A stretch of 64,000 nt of DNA from Azoarcus sp. Aa7. Its GTDB lineage: Bacteria > Pseudomonadota > Gammaproteobacteria > Burkholderiales > Rhodocyclaceae. Numbering within the stretch: position 1 is the first letter of the stretch; each line of letters begins with the position of its first letter. The position numbers and the translations under genes are program-made. The stretch lies in contig NZ_QVLR01000104.1 of assembly GCF_014822185.1 (NCBI RefSeq), forward strand, positions 1 through 64,000, written 5' to 3'. This document shows positions 22,868-31,751 of the stretch, piece after piece. The notes beneath the pieces were generated by a model. It ran no database searches and was not told the DNA's origin. It saw only the letters and a list, made by a program, of their open reading frames with translations.

Positions 22868-24652
22868 ATGAGCCAAGTTGAAGTCAAGGTTCCGGATATC
22901 GGCGATTTCGAATCCGTCCCCATCATCGAGCTGTTCGTGAAGGCCGGCGACACCATCAAGGTCGACGACGCGATCTGCACGCTGGAATCGGACAAGGCGA
23001 CGATGGACGTACCCTCGTCGGCCGCCGGTGTCGTCACCGAAGTGCTGGTGAAGGTCGGCGACAAGGTCGGTGAGGGTGCAGTGCTGCTGAAGGTGGAAGC
23101 AGCGGGCGCCGCCGCCGCCGCGGCACCAGCCTCAGCCCCTGCTCCGGCGGCCGCTGCTGCAACCCCGGCTACCGCACCTGTCGCAGCTCCGACCGCCGCG
23201 AGCCACGCCGGCGGCGCCGATATCGAGTGCGACATGCTCGTGCTCGGCGCCGGCCCCGGCGGCTACTCCGCCGCGTTCCGCTCGGCCGACCTCGGCATGA
23301 AGACCGTCATCGTCGAGCGCTACGCGACGCTCGGCGGCGTGTGCCTGAACGTCGGCTGCATCCCGTCGAAGGCCCTGCTGCACGTCGCCGCGGTGATGGA
23401 CGAAGCCGAGCACATGTCGGCCGCCGGCATCACCTTCGCGAAGCCGACTGTCGATATCGACGCTCTGCGCGCCCACAAGGACAAGGTCGTCGGCAAGCTC
23501 ACCGGCGGTCTCGCCGGCATGGCCAAGGGCCGCAAGGTCGACGTCGTGCGCGGCTACGGCAGCTTCCTCGACCCGAACCACGTCGAGGTCGAGGTCACCA
23601 CCGGCGACGCACAGGACAAGACCGGCGAGAAGAAGGTCATCAAGTTCAAGCAGTGCATCATCGCCGCCGGTTCGGCCGCGGTGCACCTGCCCTTCATCCC
23701 GCGCGACCCGCGCATCGTCGACTCGACCGGCGCGCTGGAACTCCGTCAGGTGCCGGCGAAGATGCTGGTCATCGGCGGCGGCATCATCGGCCTCGAGATG
23801 GCGACCGTGTATTCGACGCTCGGCACCCGCGTCGACGTCGTCGAAATGCTCGACGCCCTGATGCAGGGCCCGGACCGCGACGCCGTCAAGGTGTGGGAGA
23901 AACAGAACGCCCACCGCTTCGACAGCATCATGCTCAAGACCAAGACCGTCGCCGTCGAGGCGAAGGACGACGGTCTGTGGGTCACGTTCGAAGGCGAGAA
24001 GGCCCCGGCCGGTCCGCAGCGTTACGACATGATCCTGCAAGCCGCCGGCCGCAGCCCGAACGGCAAGAAGATCGGCGCCGAGAAGGCGGGCGTGGTCGTC
24101 ACCGACCGTGGCTTCATCCCGGTCGATGCGCAGATGCGTACCAACGTGCCGAACATCTTCGCGATCGGCGACGTCGTCGGCAACCCGATGCTCGCCCACA
24201 AGGCGGTGCATGAGGCGCACGTCGCAGCCGAAGTCGCCGCCGGCGAAAAGTCGGCGTTCGACGCGACCGTGATCCCGGGCGTCGCCTACACCCATCCGGA
24301 AGTGGCATGGGTCGGCTACACCGAGGAACAGGCGAAGAAGGAAGGCCGCAAGATCGAGACCGCGAAGTTCCCGTGGGCCGCTTCGGGCCGCGCGATCGCC
24401 AACGGCGCCGACTACGGCTTCACCAAGCTGATCTTCGATGCCGAAACGCACCGCGTGATCGGCGGCGCGATCGTCGGCCCGTCGGCCGGCGACATGATCG
24501 GCGAAGTATGCCTCGCCATCGAGATGGGCGCGGACGCAGTGGATATCGGCAAGACCATCCACCCGCACCCGACGCTGGGCGAAACCGTCGGCATGGCAGC
24601 GGAAGTCGCGCACGGCAGCTGCACCGACGTGCCGGCGCCGCGCAAGAAGTAA
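22868..24652 (+). CDS. lpd: Dihydrolipoamide dehydrogenase (PDH E3) with N-terminal lipoyl domain
   Basis: 594 residues, about 120 longer than a plain E3. Residues ~3-76 are a lipoyl domain (ESDKATMDVPS) almost copied from those of aceF; an Ala/Pro linker follows, then the flavoprotein from ~122: LVLGAGPGGYSAAFRSADLG (FAD), GGVCLNVGCIPSKALLH (redox-active disulfide), VIGGGIIGLEMATVYSTLGT (NAD), and the C-terminal HPHPTLGETVGMAAE with the catalytic His-Glu pair. It reoxidises the dihydrolipoyl group with NAD. Fused lipoyl-E3 is known in betaproteobacteria and Neisseria. Confidence 0.97.
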   Translation: MSQVEVKVPDIGDFESVPIIELFVKAGDTIKVDDAICTLESDKATMDVPSSAAGVVTEVLVKVGDKVGEGAVLLKVEAAGAAAAAAPASAPAPAAAAATPATAPVAAPTAASHAGGADIECDMLVLGAGPGGYSAAFRSADLGMKTVIVERYATLGGVCLNVGCIPSKALLHVAAVMDEAEHMSAAGITFAKPTVDIDALRAHKDKVVGKLTGGLAGMAKGRKVDVVRGYGSFLDPNHVEVEVTTGDAQDKTGEKKVIKFKQCIIAAGSAAVHLPFIPRDPRIVDSTGALELRQVPAKMLVIGGGIIGLEMATVYSTLGTRVDVVEMLDALMQGPDRDAVKVWEKQNAHRFDSIMLKTKTVAVEAKDDGLWVTFEGEKAPAGPQRYDMILQAAGRSPNGKKIGAEKAGVVVTDRGFIPVDAQMRTNVPNIFAIGDVVGNPMLAHKAVHEAHVAAEVAAGEKSAFDATVIPGVAYTHPEVAWVGYTEEQAKKEGRKIETAKFPWAASGRAIANGADYGFTKLIFDAETHRVIGGAIVGPSAGDMIGEVCLAIEMGADAVDIGKTIHPHPTLGETVGMAAEVAHGSCTDVPAPRKK

Positions 24653-24671
24653 GCACGGCAGGACCACGATC

Positions 24672-24700
24672 AAGGGGCGCTTCGGCGCCCCTTTTCATTT
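24672..24700 (+). terminator. Intrinsic terminator of the pyruvate dehydrogenase operon
   Basis: AAGGGGCGC-TTCG-GCGCCCCTT, a 9-bp stem closed by a stable tetraloop, followed by TTCATTTTG. It starts 20 bases after the lpd stop. Confidence 0.85.
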
Positions 24701-24777
24701 TGTGCTCGCCCCACCCGCCCCTGACGGATGAACGCCACACCCCGAGCTTGCGGCACGGCAATCGCATGAATGAATCG

Positions 24778-24876
24778 TAGGGCGGAAAAGCGCAGCGCCT
24801 TCCGCCGCATGCGTACCCCCGATGCTGCGCATGCGGCGGCGCAGTTGGCAAACTCGGCCTTCGGCTCTTCCGCCCT
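24778..24876. repeat. Nested REPIN-like palindrome
   Basis: Outer arms AGGGCGGAA (24779-24787) and TTCCGCCCT (24868-24876) enclose inner arms CCGCCGCATGCG (24802-24813) and CGCATGCGGCGG (24825-24836). The left part also folds alone as GGCGGAA...TTCCGCC (24781-24808). It fills much of the gene-free stretch 24701-25031. The GTAGGGCGG head is shared with the elements at 8309-8383. Confidence 0.6.
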
Positions 24877-24945
24877 TGAATCGCCCCCATGCCCACGATC
24901 CGCGGCCGGCACGACGGAGATTGTGTTCATGCGATCCCCCTGAAC

Positions 24946-24980
24946 TTGCGGCTGGGCTTGAATACTGTATATACTTACAG
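24946..24980 (+). promoter_or_regulatory. LexA (SOS) box overlapping a promoter
   Basis: CTGTATATACTTACAG at 24965-24980 fits CTGT-N8-ACAG and differs from the E. coli consensus centre only slightly. It contains TATACT (24970-24975), a -10 hexamer 18 bases after TTGCGG (24946-24951), so LexA would block the promoter. The next start codon, at 25032, is 51 bases downstream. Confidence 0.75.
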
Positions 24981-25031
24981 CACTCGATCAACACAGCCCC
25001 GCAGAGGGCTCTCTTCCCGACGGAGACCGAT

Positions 25032-25193
25032 ATGGAACAGTGGATCAATCGACTGCTGATGGGCTGCGGTGGCGCCTCCGGCCTGATGCTCGGCACAGGC
25101 CACGTCGTCGAGGCGACGACCCTCGCGACCGCGACGATCTTCGCGGTGTGGTTCATGCGCATGCAGGCCCGCAGCGCAGCCGAGGAGCGCTGA
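25032..25193 (+). CDS. Small SOS-controlled membrane protein, function unknown
   Basis: 53 residues (MEQWINRLLMGCGGASGLML...). One hydrophobic segment runs about residues 26-44 (EATTLATATIFAVWFMRMQ) and the C-terminus is charged (RSAAEER), so a single-pass inner-membrane protein is likely, N-terminus outside or inside not decided. GGAG precedes the ATG by eight bases. It stands alone behind the LexA box. Small membrane proteins under LexA control in other bacteria act as division inhibitors or membrane-depolarising toxins; no homology to any is claimed. It could also be a non-toxic stress protein. Confidence 0.6.
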   Translation: MEQWINRLLMGCGGASGLMLGTGHVVEATTLATATIFAVWFMRMQARSAAEER

Positions 25194-25286
25194 ATTACGG
25201 GCCTAGCCTGTCGTAGCCCGCCGGCACGGTCATGCATCGGCCGGCAGAAATTTCACGCGCAAATCCCTGCCGGCATGTCCGGTATT

Positions 25287-25311
25287 GCGCCGATCTCCCT
25301 ATAATCGGCGC
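25287..25311 (+). promoter_or_regulatory. Inverted repeat over a -10 element before the diguanylate cyclase gene
   Basis: GCGCCGAT (25287-25294) and ATCGGCGC (25304-25311) form a perfect 8-bp inverted repeat. TATAAT at 25300-25305 lies in it and no good -35 is seen 17 bases upstream, as in an activated or repressed promoter. The start codon is 30 bases downstream. Confidence 0.4.
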
Positions 25312-25340
25312 TCAACTTGCCCGCGTGAAAGCTGCTGTCG

Positions 25341-27152
25341 ATGCCCGCCCCAACCCAGCCATCGGAAATTGCCCGCGAAGTCCTGCGCCTGTTCGCGGCC
25401 CGGCGCATCTCACCGACACCGGACAACTTTCGCGCCCTCTACTACGAGGTCGCCGGATCGGCGGACCCGGAAGGCCCCTTCCCCGACAAATTCGTGCGTG
25501 CCTTGGCGCGGCAGTTGCCACGCGACACCGCCGAACGCGCACGGATCGCACGCCAGCTGGACCAGGCTCTGGCGGATAACAACCAGGACACCAGCCGGCA
25601 GGCGCTAAGCGACTACCTTGCCAGCCTGAAGACCGAGCAGCCGCCCGGCTGGAACGAACTGATCGCCAACCTGCTCAGGCAGTGGGAAGCGCGCCAGTTC
25701 GGCTGGACCACGGCGCGCAAGCGCGAATCGCTCGAACGCGTGCTCGCGGCCAACGATCCCGCAACGCTGCACGCGCGTCTGCAGGCGCTCGTCCGCTCGT
25801 GGACGCAAGCTCCGGGCGACCCCGAAGCGCCGGCCCCCCGCGAACCGTCCGACGCAACAAACGCGCCCGCCAACGCACCGTCTGCCGGCGCCCCCACGCC
25901 CCCTGCCGGTGTGGCACCCGAAATGCGCCCGATCGAACCCGGAGAAGCCGGCGAGCTGCTGGCCGCACGACAGGAACTGCTGCAACTCGCGCTCGATACG
26001 GTGCTTCCCCCGCTGCTCGCCGAACAACCCGAGCTTGCGCAGGAAGCCGACCGGCTCGCCGGATCGGTCAAGACCGCGGGCAGCGCGGACGAACTGCGCA
26101 ACATCGCCACACGCATGCGCAAGTTCGCCTACCGGCTCGAAATGGTCGCGGGTGACCGGGCCGAGATCAATGCCGGACTGATCAACCTGCTGCGCCTGCT
26201 GCTCGACAACATCGACCAGATCGTCGTGGACGACAGCTGGCTCAGCGGCCAGATCGAGGTCCTGCGCGACGTCCTCGGCAAACCGGCGAACGTGCGCCTC
26301 ATCGACGACGTCGAACGCCGCCTGCGCGAGATCATCTACAAGCAGAGCCAGCTCAAGCACAACCACTCCGAAGCCCAGCGCTCGCTCAAGGAACTGCTCG
26401 CCGGCTTCGTCGACCACCTCGCCAGCTTCGCCGAAACCACCGGCGCCTACCACGACCGCATCGGCAACTGTGCCGACCGCATTTCCACCGCACGCGACAT
26501 CACCGAGATCAGCGGCGTCCTCGGCGAAGTGATGCGCGAAACGCTCACCATGCGTGACGCCGCCCGCCGCTCGCGCGACGAATTGGACGCCACGCGCGAA
26601 CGCGCCCGCGAAGCCGAACAACGAATGAACGAACTGCAGCGCCGACTCGACGAAGCCAGTCGCCTGATGCGCCACGACCAGCTCACCGGCGTTCTCAATC
26701 GCCGCGGACTGGAAGAAACCTTCGACAAGGAAGCCGCCCGCGCCCGTCGCAACGGAAGTCCCCTGAGCCTCGCCCTGCTCGACCTCGACAACTTCAAGCA
26801 GCTCAACGACACCTTCGGCCACCGCACCGGCGACGACGCCCTCGTCCACCTCGCCACCATCATCCGGCAAAGCCTGCGCCCGCAGGACACCATCTCCCGC
26901 CACGGCGGCGAGGAATTTATCCTGCTCTACCCGGACACCACGCTCGAACAGGCCCAGACCGCCCTCGTGCGCCTGCAGCGCGAACTCACACGCAATTTCT
27001 TCCTCGCCAACGACAACAAGCTGCTGATCACCTTCAGCGCTGGCGTCACCGAATGGGTCGCCACAGAAACCATGGACTCGATACTGAAACGCGCAGACGG
27101 AGCGATGTATCAAGCCAAGCAGGAGGGAAAGAACAAGGTGGTAGCGGCTTAA
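25341..27152 (+). CDS. Diguanylate cyclase with N-terminal helical region
   Basis: 603 residues. The C-terminal GGDEF domain (~445-600) starts LMRHDQLTGVLNRRGLEE and has the active-site loop SRHGGEEFILLYPD. An intact inhibitory I-site RxxD (RPQD) lies five residues before GGEEF, so it should make c-di-GMP from two GTP with product inhibition. No membrane segments or known sensor domain are visible; the N-terminal 440 residues are helical and include a low-complexity Ala/Pro stretch (~160-200) and coiled coil before the catalytic domain. Output may reach the YcgR-type brake at 46487-47257; this link is inferred. Confidence 0.92.
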   Translation: MPAPTQPSEIAREVLRLFAARRISPTPDNFRALYYEVAGSADPEGPFPDKFVRALARQLPRDTAERARIARQLDQALADNNQDTSRQALSDYLASLKTEQPPGWNELIANLLRQWEARQFGWTTARKRESLERVLAANDPATLHARLQALVRSWTQAPGDPEAPAPREPSDATNAPANAPSAGAPTPPAGVAPEMRPIEPGEAGELLAARQELLQLALDTVLPPLLAEQPELAQEADRLAGSVKTAGSADELRNIATRMRKFAYRLEMVAGDRAEINAGLINLLRLLLDNIDQIVVDDSWLSGQIEVLRDVLGKPANVRLIDDVERRLREIIYKQSQLKHNHSEAQRSLKELLAGFVDHLASFAETTGAYHDRIGNCADRISTARDITEISGVLGEVMRETLTMRDAARRSRDELDATRERAREAEQRMNELQRRLDEASRLMRHDQLTGVLNRRGLEETFDKEAARARRNGSPLSLALLDLDNFKQLNDTFGHRTGDDALVHLATIIRQSLRPQDTISRHGGEEFILLYPDTTLEQAQTALVRLQRELTRNFFLANDNKLLITFSAGVTEWVATETMDSILKRADGAMYQAKQEGKNKVVAA

Positions 27153-27282
27153 ACAGGCCGCCCACGGTCAACGTCGGACACGTTCGCGATCAGCGCGGAA
27201 GAGTCGGCCCCAGCGAGGGGGCCCGGCGCATCGGAATTGCGGCGGGATCCCTTACCAGCCGATCACCGGAACGGCGTCAGAC

Positions 27283-28113
27283 TTACCCCTGGAGCAGTTG
27301 CAGCACGTTCTGCGGCAACGCGTTGGCCTGCGCGAGCATCGCCGTACCCGCCTGCTGAAGGATCTGCGCCCGCGACAGCGCGGCAGTTTCCGCCGCGAAG
27401 TCGGCATCCATGATGCGGCTCGTCGCCGCCGTCTGATTCTCGCGCGAAATCTGCAGGATAGACACGACCCCTTCGAAACGGACCTGCGCCGCACCATAGG
27501 TGGCACGGTCGGTATTGATCTTGTCGAGCGCGGTGTCGATCGTCGAGATCGCTGCGGATGCACCGCTGGCAGTCGAGACGGTCGCCGCCGAAGCCGTCGC
27601 CGCCGACACCGCAGAACCCGAAATCGCGGTAGTCGTCACGTCGATCGTTTCCCCGCCGTTCGCACCGATCTGGAAGGTTTGCAATCCGGCATTGCTGTCG
27701 AGGATCTTCAGTCCGTTGAACGCCGTCTGCTGGCCGATGCGGTCGATCTCGGCCTGAAGCTGGTCGAATTCGGCTTCAAGCGCGCCACGATCGGACGAGG
27801 TGTTGGTGGCGTTGGACGACTGAACCGCAAGATCGCGCATGCGCAGCAGGTGATCCTTGATCTGCCCGAGCGCGCCTTCGGCGGTCTGCGCCAGCGAAAT
27901 GCCGTCATTGGCGTTGCGGATCGCCACCGTCATCCCGCGCGACTGGGCCGTCATGCGTGTTGCGATCGCAAGCCCGGCAGCGTCGTCCTTGGCACTGTTC
28001 ACGCGCAACCCCGACGACAGGCGCTGGAGCGCGGTGTTCAGTGCCCCCTGCGACGTGGTGAGATTACGCTGCGCATTGAGCGAGGGAATATTCGTATTGA
28101 TGATCGAAGCCAT
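27283..28113 (-). CDS. fliC: Flagellin, copy 1
   Basis: 276 residues. Start [20 protein letters not shown] with AAGGAG ten bases upstream; a longer in-frame start would run over the promoter. Conserved D0/D1 regions are seen at both ends: [20 protein letters not shown] and the C-terminal [20 protein letters not shown] with [11 protein letters not shown]. The central variable region is short (~100 residues) and rich in Ser, Thr and Ala, the usual targets of O-glycosylation. It has the same length as the second copy at 41428-42258 and is very similar in sequence. Transcribed away from the sugar cluster, from a sigma54-type promoter. Confidence 0.95.
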   Translation of the reverse strand: MASIINTNIPSLNAQRNLTTSQGALNTALQRLSSGLRVNSAKDDAAGLAIATRMTAQSRGMTVAIRNANDGISLAQTAEGALGQIKDHLLRMRDLAVQSSNATNTSSDRGALEAEFDQLQAEIDRIGQQTAFNGLKILDSNAGLQTFQIGANGGETIDVTTTAISGSAVSAATASAATVSTASGASAAISTIDTALDKINTDRATYGAAQVRFEGVVSILQISRENQTAATSRIMDADFAAETAALSRAQILQQAGTAMLAQANALPQNVLQLLQG

Positions 28114-28196
28114 GATTTCACTCCTTGCAGGATTTCCGTCGTCCTTGGTGATGGCTGCGACCAACGCAATCTGTCGAGCCACCTTGGCCTCCACTC

Positions 28197-28212
28197 AGCA
28201 ACAAGGATGCCA
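28197..28212 (-). promoter_or_regulatory. Sigma54 promoter of flagellin copy 1
   Basis: The minus strand reads TGGCATCCTTGTTGCT: GG and GC separated by exactly 10 bases and a match to TGGCAC-N5-TTGCW at all but one informative position. It lies 84 bases before the flagellin start, leaving room for a leader. The remainder of 28213-28500, before rfbF, shows no gene. Confidence 0.7.
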
Positions 28213-28500
28213 GCTCGTCGAAACCGTGTTTTTCCCCGTTTGACCACCAGCCAGGACGGTGCGAGCGGCAAAACATGGGCCGTCGTCGCCGGCATCCGGA
28301 AATTATTGCCGGCAAAGTGGCAACGATTGACGGCACGGCGGCATGCACTGTGCGCGGAAGCCGCCGAAACCGGACGAATCCCCGACGATTTCCGGCCGCG
28401 GCTCGAATAGGCACGAAGAACGACTCCTTATCCTTGTTTGCAAGTGCGGCCGCTCTCGGTAATCTCGCACGAGTCGAAATAGGCAGGCGGAGCGCATCGC

Positions 28501-29274
28501 ATGAAGGCAGTCATTTTGGCGGGAGGACTCGGCACACGCTTGTCCGAAGAAACCCAGGACAAGCCCAAGCCGATGGTCAACATCGGCGGGCGCCCGATCC
28601 TGTGGCATCTGATGAAGATATTCACTGCGCACGGCGTGCACGAATTCATCATCTGCCTTGGGTACAAGGGGTATGTCGTAAAGGAATTCTTTGCGAACTA
28701 TTTCCTGCACACATCGGATGTCACCTTCGACATGCGCGAGAACCGCATGGAAGTCCACGAACAACACACGGAACCGTGGCGCGTGACGCTCATCGACACC
28801 GGCGAACAGACCCAAACCGGCGGACGCCTGCGACGTGTCCGTCAGTACCTCGATCAGGAGGAGTCCTTCTTCTTCACCTACGGCGACGGGCTGGCGGACG
28901 TGGACCTTCGTGCCCTGCACGACTTCCATCGCTCCCACGGCAAACTCGCGACGGTAACCGCGGTGATACCGCCAGGGCGATTCGGTGCGCTCGAGTTTTC
29001 CGGACATGAAGTGTCGCGATTCACGGAAAAGCCGGCAGGGGACGGGACGCTCATCAACGGCGGCTTCTTCGTCCTGTCGCCCAAGGTGATCGATTTGATC
29101 GAGGGCGACCAGATGCCCTGGGAACAGACGCCCATGCAAGCCCTCGTCGCACAACAGCAGCTTTGCGCATACCGCCATGACGGTTTCTGGCAGCCGATGG
29201 ACACACTACGCGACAAGTTCAACCTCGAGCGCCTGTGGAGGGATGGCAGCGCGCCCTGGAAGATCTGGCAATGA
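28501..29274 (+). CDS. rfbF: Glucose-1-phosphate cytidylyltransferase
   Basis: 257 residues, full length. It makes CDP-glucose from CTP and glucose-1-phosphate, the entry to CDP-linked deoxysugars. Seen are MKAVILAGGLGTRLSEETQ (nucleotide loop), DKPKPMVNIGGRPILWHLMK, and the family-specific NGGFFVLSPKVIDLI and VAQQQLCAYRHDGFWQPMDT. The last codons overlap rfbG as ATGA. GGAG lies before the start. It heads the sugar cluster, divergent from flagellin copy 1. Confidence 0.95.
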   Translation: MKAVILAGGLGTRLSEETQDKPKPMVNIGGRPILWHLMKIFTAHGVHEFIICLGYKGYVVKEFFANYFLHTSDVTFDMRENRMEVHEQHTEPWRVTLIDTGEQTQTGGRLRRVRQYLDQEESFFFTYGDGLADVDLRALHDFHRSHGKLATVTAVIPPGRFGALEFSGHEVSRFTEKPAGDGTLINGGFFVLSPKVIDLIEGDQMPWEQTPMQALVAQQQLCAYRHDGFWQPMDTLRDKFNLERLWRDGSAPWKIWQ

Positions 29275-30335
29275 ATCTCGCAAACTACGCCGGTCGTCGC
29301 GTACTCATCACCGGACATACCGGTTTCAAGGGCGGGTGGCTGGCAACCTGGCTTCACCGGCTCGGCGCCCGCGTCGCGGGGATCGCGCTCGAACCCGACA
29401 CGGCGCCATCGCTATTTCTCGAAGCACGAATTGCGGACCTCGTGGACTCCACCATCGCCGATGTCCGCGATGAAACGAGGGTCTCGGAAATCATTGCCGG
29501 ATTCTCACCGGAGATCGTGTTCCATCTTGCCGCCCAGCCTCTCGTGCGGACAGGATACGAGGCCCCCCTGCGCACCTTTGCGACCAACGTCATGGGCACC
29601 GCCAACGTGCTGGAAGCCGCCCGCAGGACGCCGTCGGTGCGTGCGGTAGTCGTTGTCACCAGCGACAAGTGCTACCGTGAAACAGGATCCATCTGGGGCT
29701 ATCGGGAAAGCGATCCGCTGGGCGGCCACGACCCCTATGCGGCCAGCAAGGCCGCGGCGGAACTGGTAACGGGGGCCTGGCGGGACAGTTTCGGCAGCGA
29801 ACCCGGCGCGCCCCTCATCGCGTCCGCGCGTGCCGGCAATGTCATCGGCGGCGGCGACTGGGCGAAGGACCGGCTTGTTCCCGACCTGTGGCGCGCGGCA
29901 CGCGCGGGGATGCCGGCGGAGATCCGCAATCCCGCGGCCGTGCGGCCGTGGCAACATGTGCTGGAGCCGCTGGCCGGCTACCTGATCCTGGGCGAACGTC
30001 TGCTTGCCGCCGACATGCAGGCTGCGGAAGCATGGAATTTCGGCTGCAACCTCGCGGACATGCAGCCCGTGAGCGTATTGTGCGAACACTTGGCCCCCCT
30101 GCTCGGCTTCACGTGGCGGCACGATGGCACCGCCCATCCCCGCGAAGCGCCCACCTTGCGGCTCGACAGCAGCAAAGCCATGCTCGGACTGGACTGGCAC
30201 CCCTGCCTGAGTCTGCAGCGTGCGTGCGAACTCACGGGCGATTGGTATGCGCGCCACGCGCGCGGAGAGGATGCGTGCACCCTCATGCTTGAACAGATCG
30301 GCATCTACGAGGCCGCCACCGGAGACAATCGATGA
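29271..30335 (+). CDS. rfbG: CDP-glucose 4,6-dehydratase
   Basis: 354 residues. A short-chain dehydrogenase fold converts CDP-glucose to CDP-4-keto-6-deoxyglucose. Seen are the NAD loop [40 protein letters not shown] (typical of RfbG) and the catalytic [13 protein letters not shown] (YxxxK). The ATG overlaps the rfbF stop by four bases and its own end overlaps rfbH by four, so the three are coupled. Confidence 0.94.
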   Translation: MNLANYAGRRVLITGHTGFKGGWLATWLHRLGARVAGIALEPDTAPSLFLEARIADLVDSTIADVRDETRVSEIIAGFSPEIVFHLAAQPLVRTGYEAPLRTFATNVMGTANVLEAARRTPSVRAVVVVTSDKCYRETGSIWGYRESDPLGGHDPYAASKAAAELVTGAWRDSFGSEPGAPLIASARAGNVIGGGDWAKDRLVPDLWRAARAGMPAEIRNPAAVRPWQHVLEPLAGYLILGERLLAADMQAAEAWNFGCNLADMQPVSVLCEHLAPLLGFTWRHDGTAHPREAPTLRLDSSKAMLGLDWHPCLSLQRACELTGDWYARHARGEDACTLMLEQIGIYEAATGDNR

Positions 30336-31732
30336 GCCCCCCCCAAGACGCCCGCGACACCGTACGCGATGCAGTTCGCGCCTATTGCGCCGCAAGCGCG
30401 GGCGAGCGCCCCTTCGTTCCGGGCGAGACCCCGATTCCGCCCTCCGGAAAGGTCATTGGCGAAGCCGAAACGCAGGCGATGGTCGAGGCCGCACTCGACG
30501 GATGGCTGACCACGGGACGATTCAATGCGGCCTTCGAGCAGCGCCTCGCCGCATTCGTCGGACTCCACCATGCCCTGACGGTCAATTCCGGCTCGTCGGC
30601 CAACCTCGTGGCCGTCTCGGCGTTGTTCTCGCCGATGCTGGGCCAATCGGCGATCGCACCGGACGACGAGATCATCACCGTCGCCGCCGGCTTTCCAACC
30701 ACGGTCAATCCCATCCTGCAAAACGGGGCCGTGCCGGTCTTCGTCGATGTCCTGCCCCACACCTACAACATCGACACGCGCCTGCTCGACGGCGCGCTGT
30801 CGCCGCGAACCCGGGCCGTGGTCCTGGCCCACACGCTCGGGAACCCCTACGACCTCGCCGCCGTCACCGCCTTCTGCGCCCGCAACAACCTGTGGCTCGT
30901 CGAGGACTGCTGCGACGCGCTCGGCGCCCGCTACGCCCTGCCCGCCGATACCGACGCATGGCTTCCGCGAACACCGACGCCGGACGATCCCAGCCTGTGG
31001 CGCCGCGGCACGGATGCCGACCGCGAACGCCACGTCGGCTGCTTCGGCCATCTCGCCACGCTCTCGTTCTACCCCGCCCACCACATCACGATGGGCGAAG
31101 GCGGCGCGGTGCTCACCGGCGATGGCCTCCTCAAGCGCATCGCCGAATCGATCCGCGACTGGGGCCGTGACTGCTGGTGCGCACCGGGATGCGACAACAC
31201 CTGCGGCAAACGCTTCGGCTGGCAGTTCGGCGAACTCCCGGCCGGCTACGACCACAAGTACACCTATTCGCACCTCGGCTACAACCTCAAGATTTCCGAC
31301 ATGCAGGCCGCCTGTGCGCTCGCTCAGCTCGATCGCCTTCCGGGATTCGTCGAGGCACGCCGGCGCAATTTCGCCCGACTCGCCGAGCGCCTCGCACGCT
31401 ACGAAGGGTCGCTGGACCTGCCCCAAGCGACACACGGGGCCACGCCTTCATGGTTCGGCTTTCCGATCACCCTGCGGGCGGAAGCGGGACTGAATCGTGT
31501 CGATCTGCTGCAGTGGCTCGACCAACACCGCATCGGCACCCGACTGCTTTTCGCGGGCAACCTCACCCGCCAGCCTTACTTTGCCGGTCGTCCATTCCGG
31601 ATAGCCGGAACACTCACCACGACCGACAGGATCATGAACGACACCTTCTGGGTCGGCGTCTGGCCCGGACTGCAGGAACCCATGATCGACTATATCGCCG
31701 ACACGCTCGGAGTATTCCTCGGTAATTTTTGA
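30332..31732 (+). CDS. rfbH: CDP-4-keto-6-deoxyglucose 3-dehydratase, RfbH/E1 type
   Basis: 466 residues. A PMP-dependent [2Fe-2S] enzyme of the aminotransferase fold that removes the C3 hydroxyl of CDP-4-keto-6-deoxyglucose. The usual Lys is replaced by His (~251) in [14 protein letters not shown], as in E1/DdhC. Cluster Cys residues are at ~193 (EDCCDALG), 281, 283 and 291 ([17 protein letters not shown]); a ~30-residue insertion lies between the first and the others compared with the textbook spacing. GSGSSANL (here NSGSSANLV) binds the cofactor phosphate. The reductase partner (RfbI/E3) is not in the window and may be elsewhere or replaced. Confidence 0.93.
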   Translation: MSPPQDARDTVRDAVRAYCAASAGERPFVPGETPIPPSGKVIGEAETQAMVEAALDGWLTTGRFNAAFEQRLAAFVGLHHALTVNSGSSANLVAVSALFSPMLGQSAIAPDDEIITVAAGFPTTVNPILQNGAVPVFVDVLPHTYNIDTRLLDGALSPRTRAVVLAHTLGNPYDLAAVTAFCARNNLWLVEDCCDALGARYALPADTDAWLPRTPTPDDPSLWRRGTDADRERHVGCFGHLATLSFYPAHHITMGEGGAVLTGDGLLKRIAESIRDWGRDCWCAPGCDNTCGKRFGWQFGELPAGYDHKYTYSHLGYNLKISDMQAACALAQLDRLPGFVEARRRNFARLAERLARYEGSLDLPQATHGATPSWFGFPITLRAEAGLNRVDLLQWLDQHRIGTRLLFAGNLTRQPYFAGRPFRIAGTLTTTDRIMNDTFWVGVWPGLQEPMIDYIADTLGVFLGNF

Positions 31733-31751
31733 AGGAGGTGGAAACCCCACC

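Noticed and set aside
18343-24673. Very long minus-strand frames opposite aceE, aceF and lpd
   Set aside because: Antisense shadows of the pyruvate dehydrogenase genes; low-complexity Ala/Thr/Ser products.
27206-27223. Hairpin GGCCCC-AGCGAG-GGGGCC as terminator of flagellin copy 1
   Set aside because: Short stem and no T-run on either strand; could be chance in GC-rich DNA.
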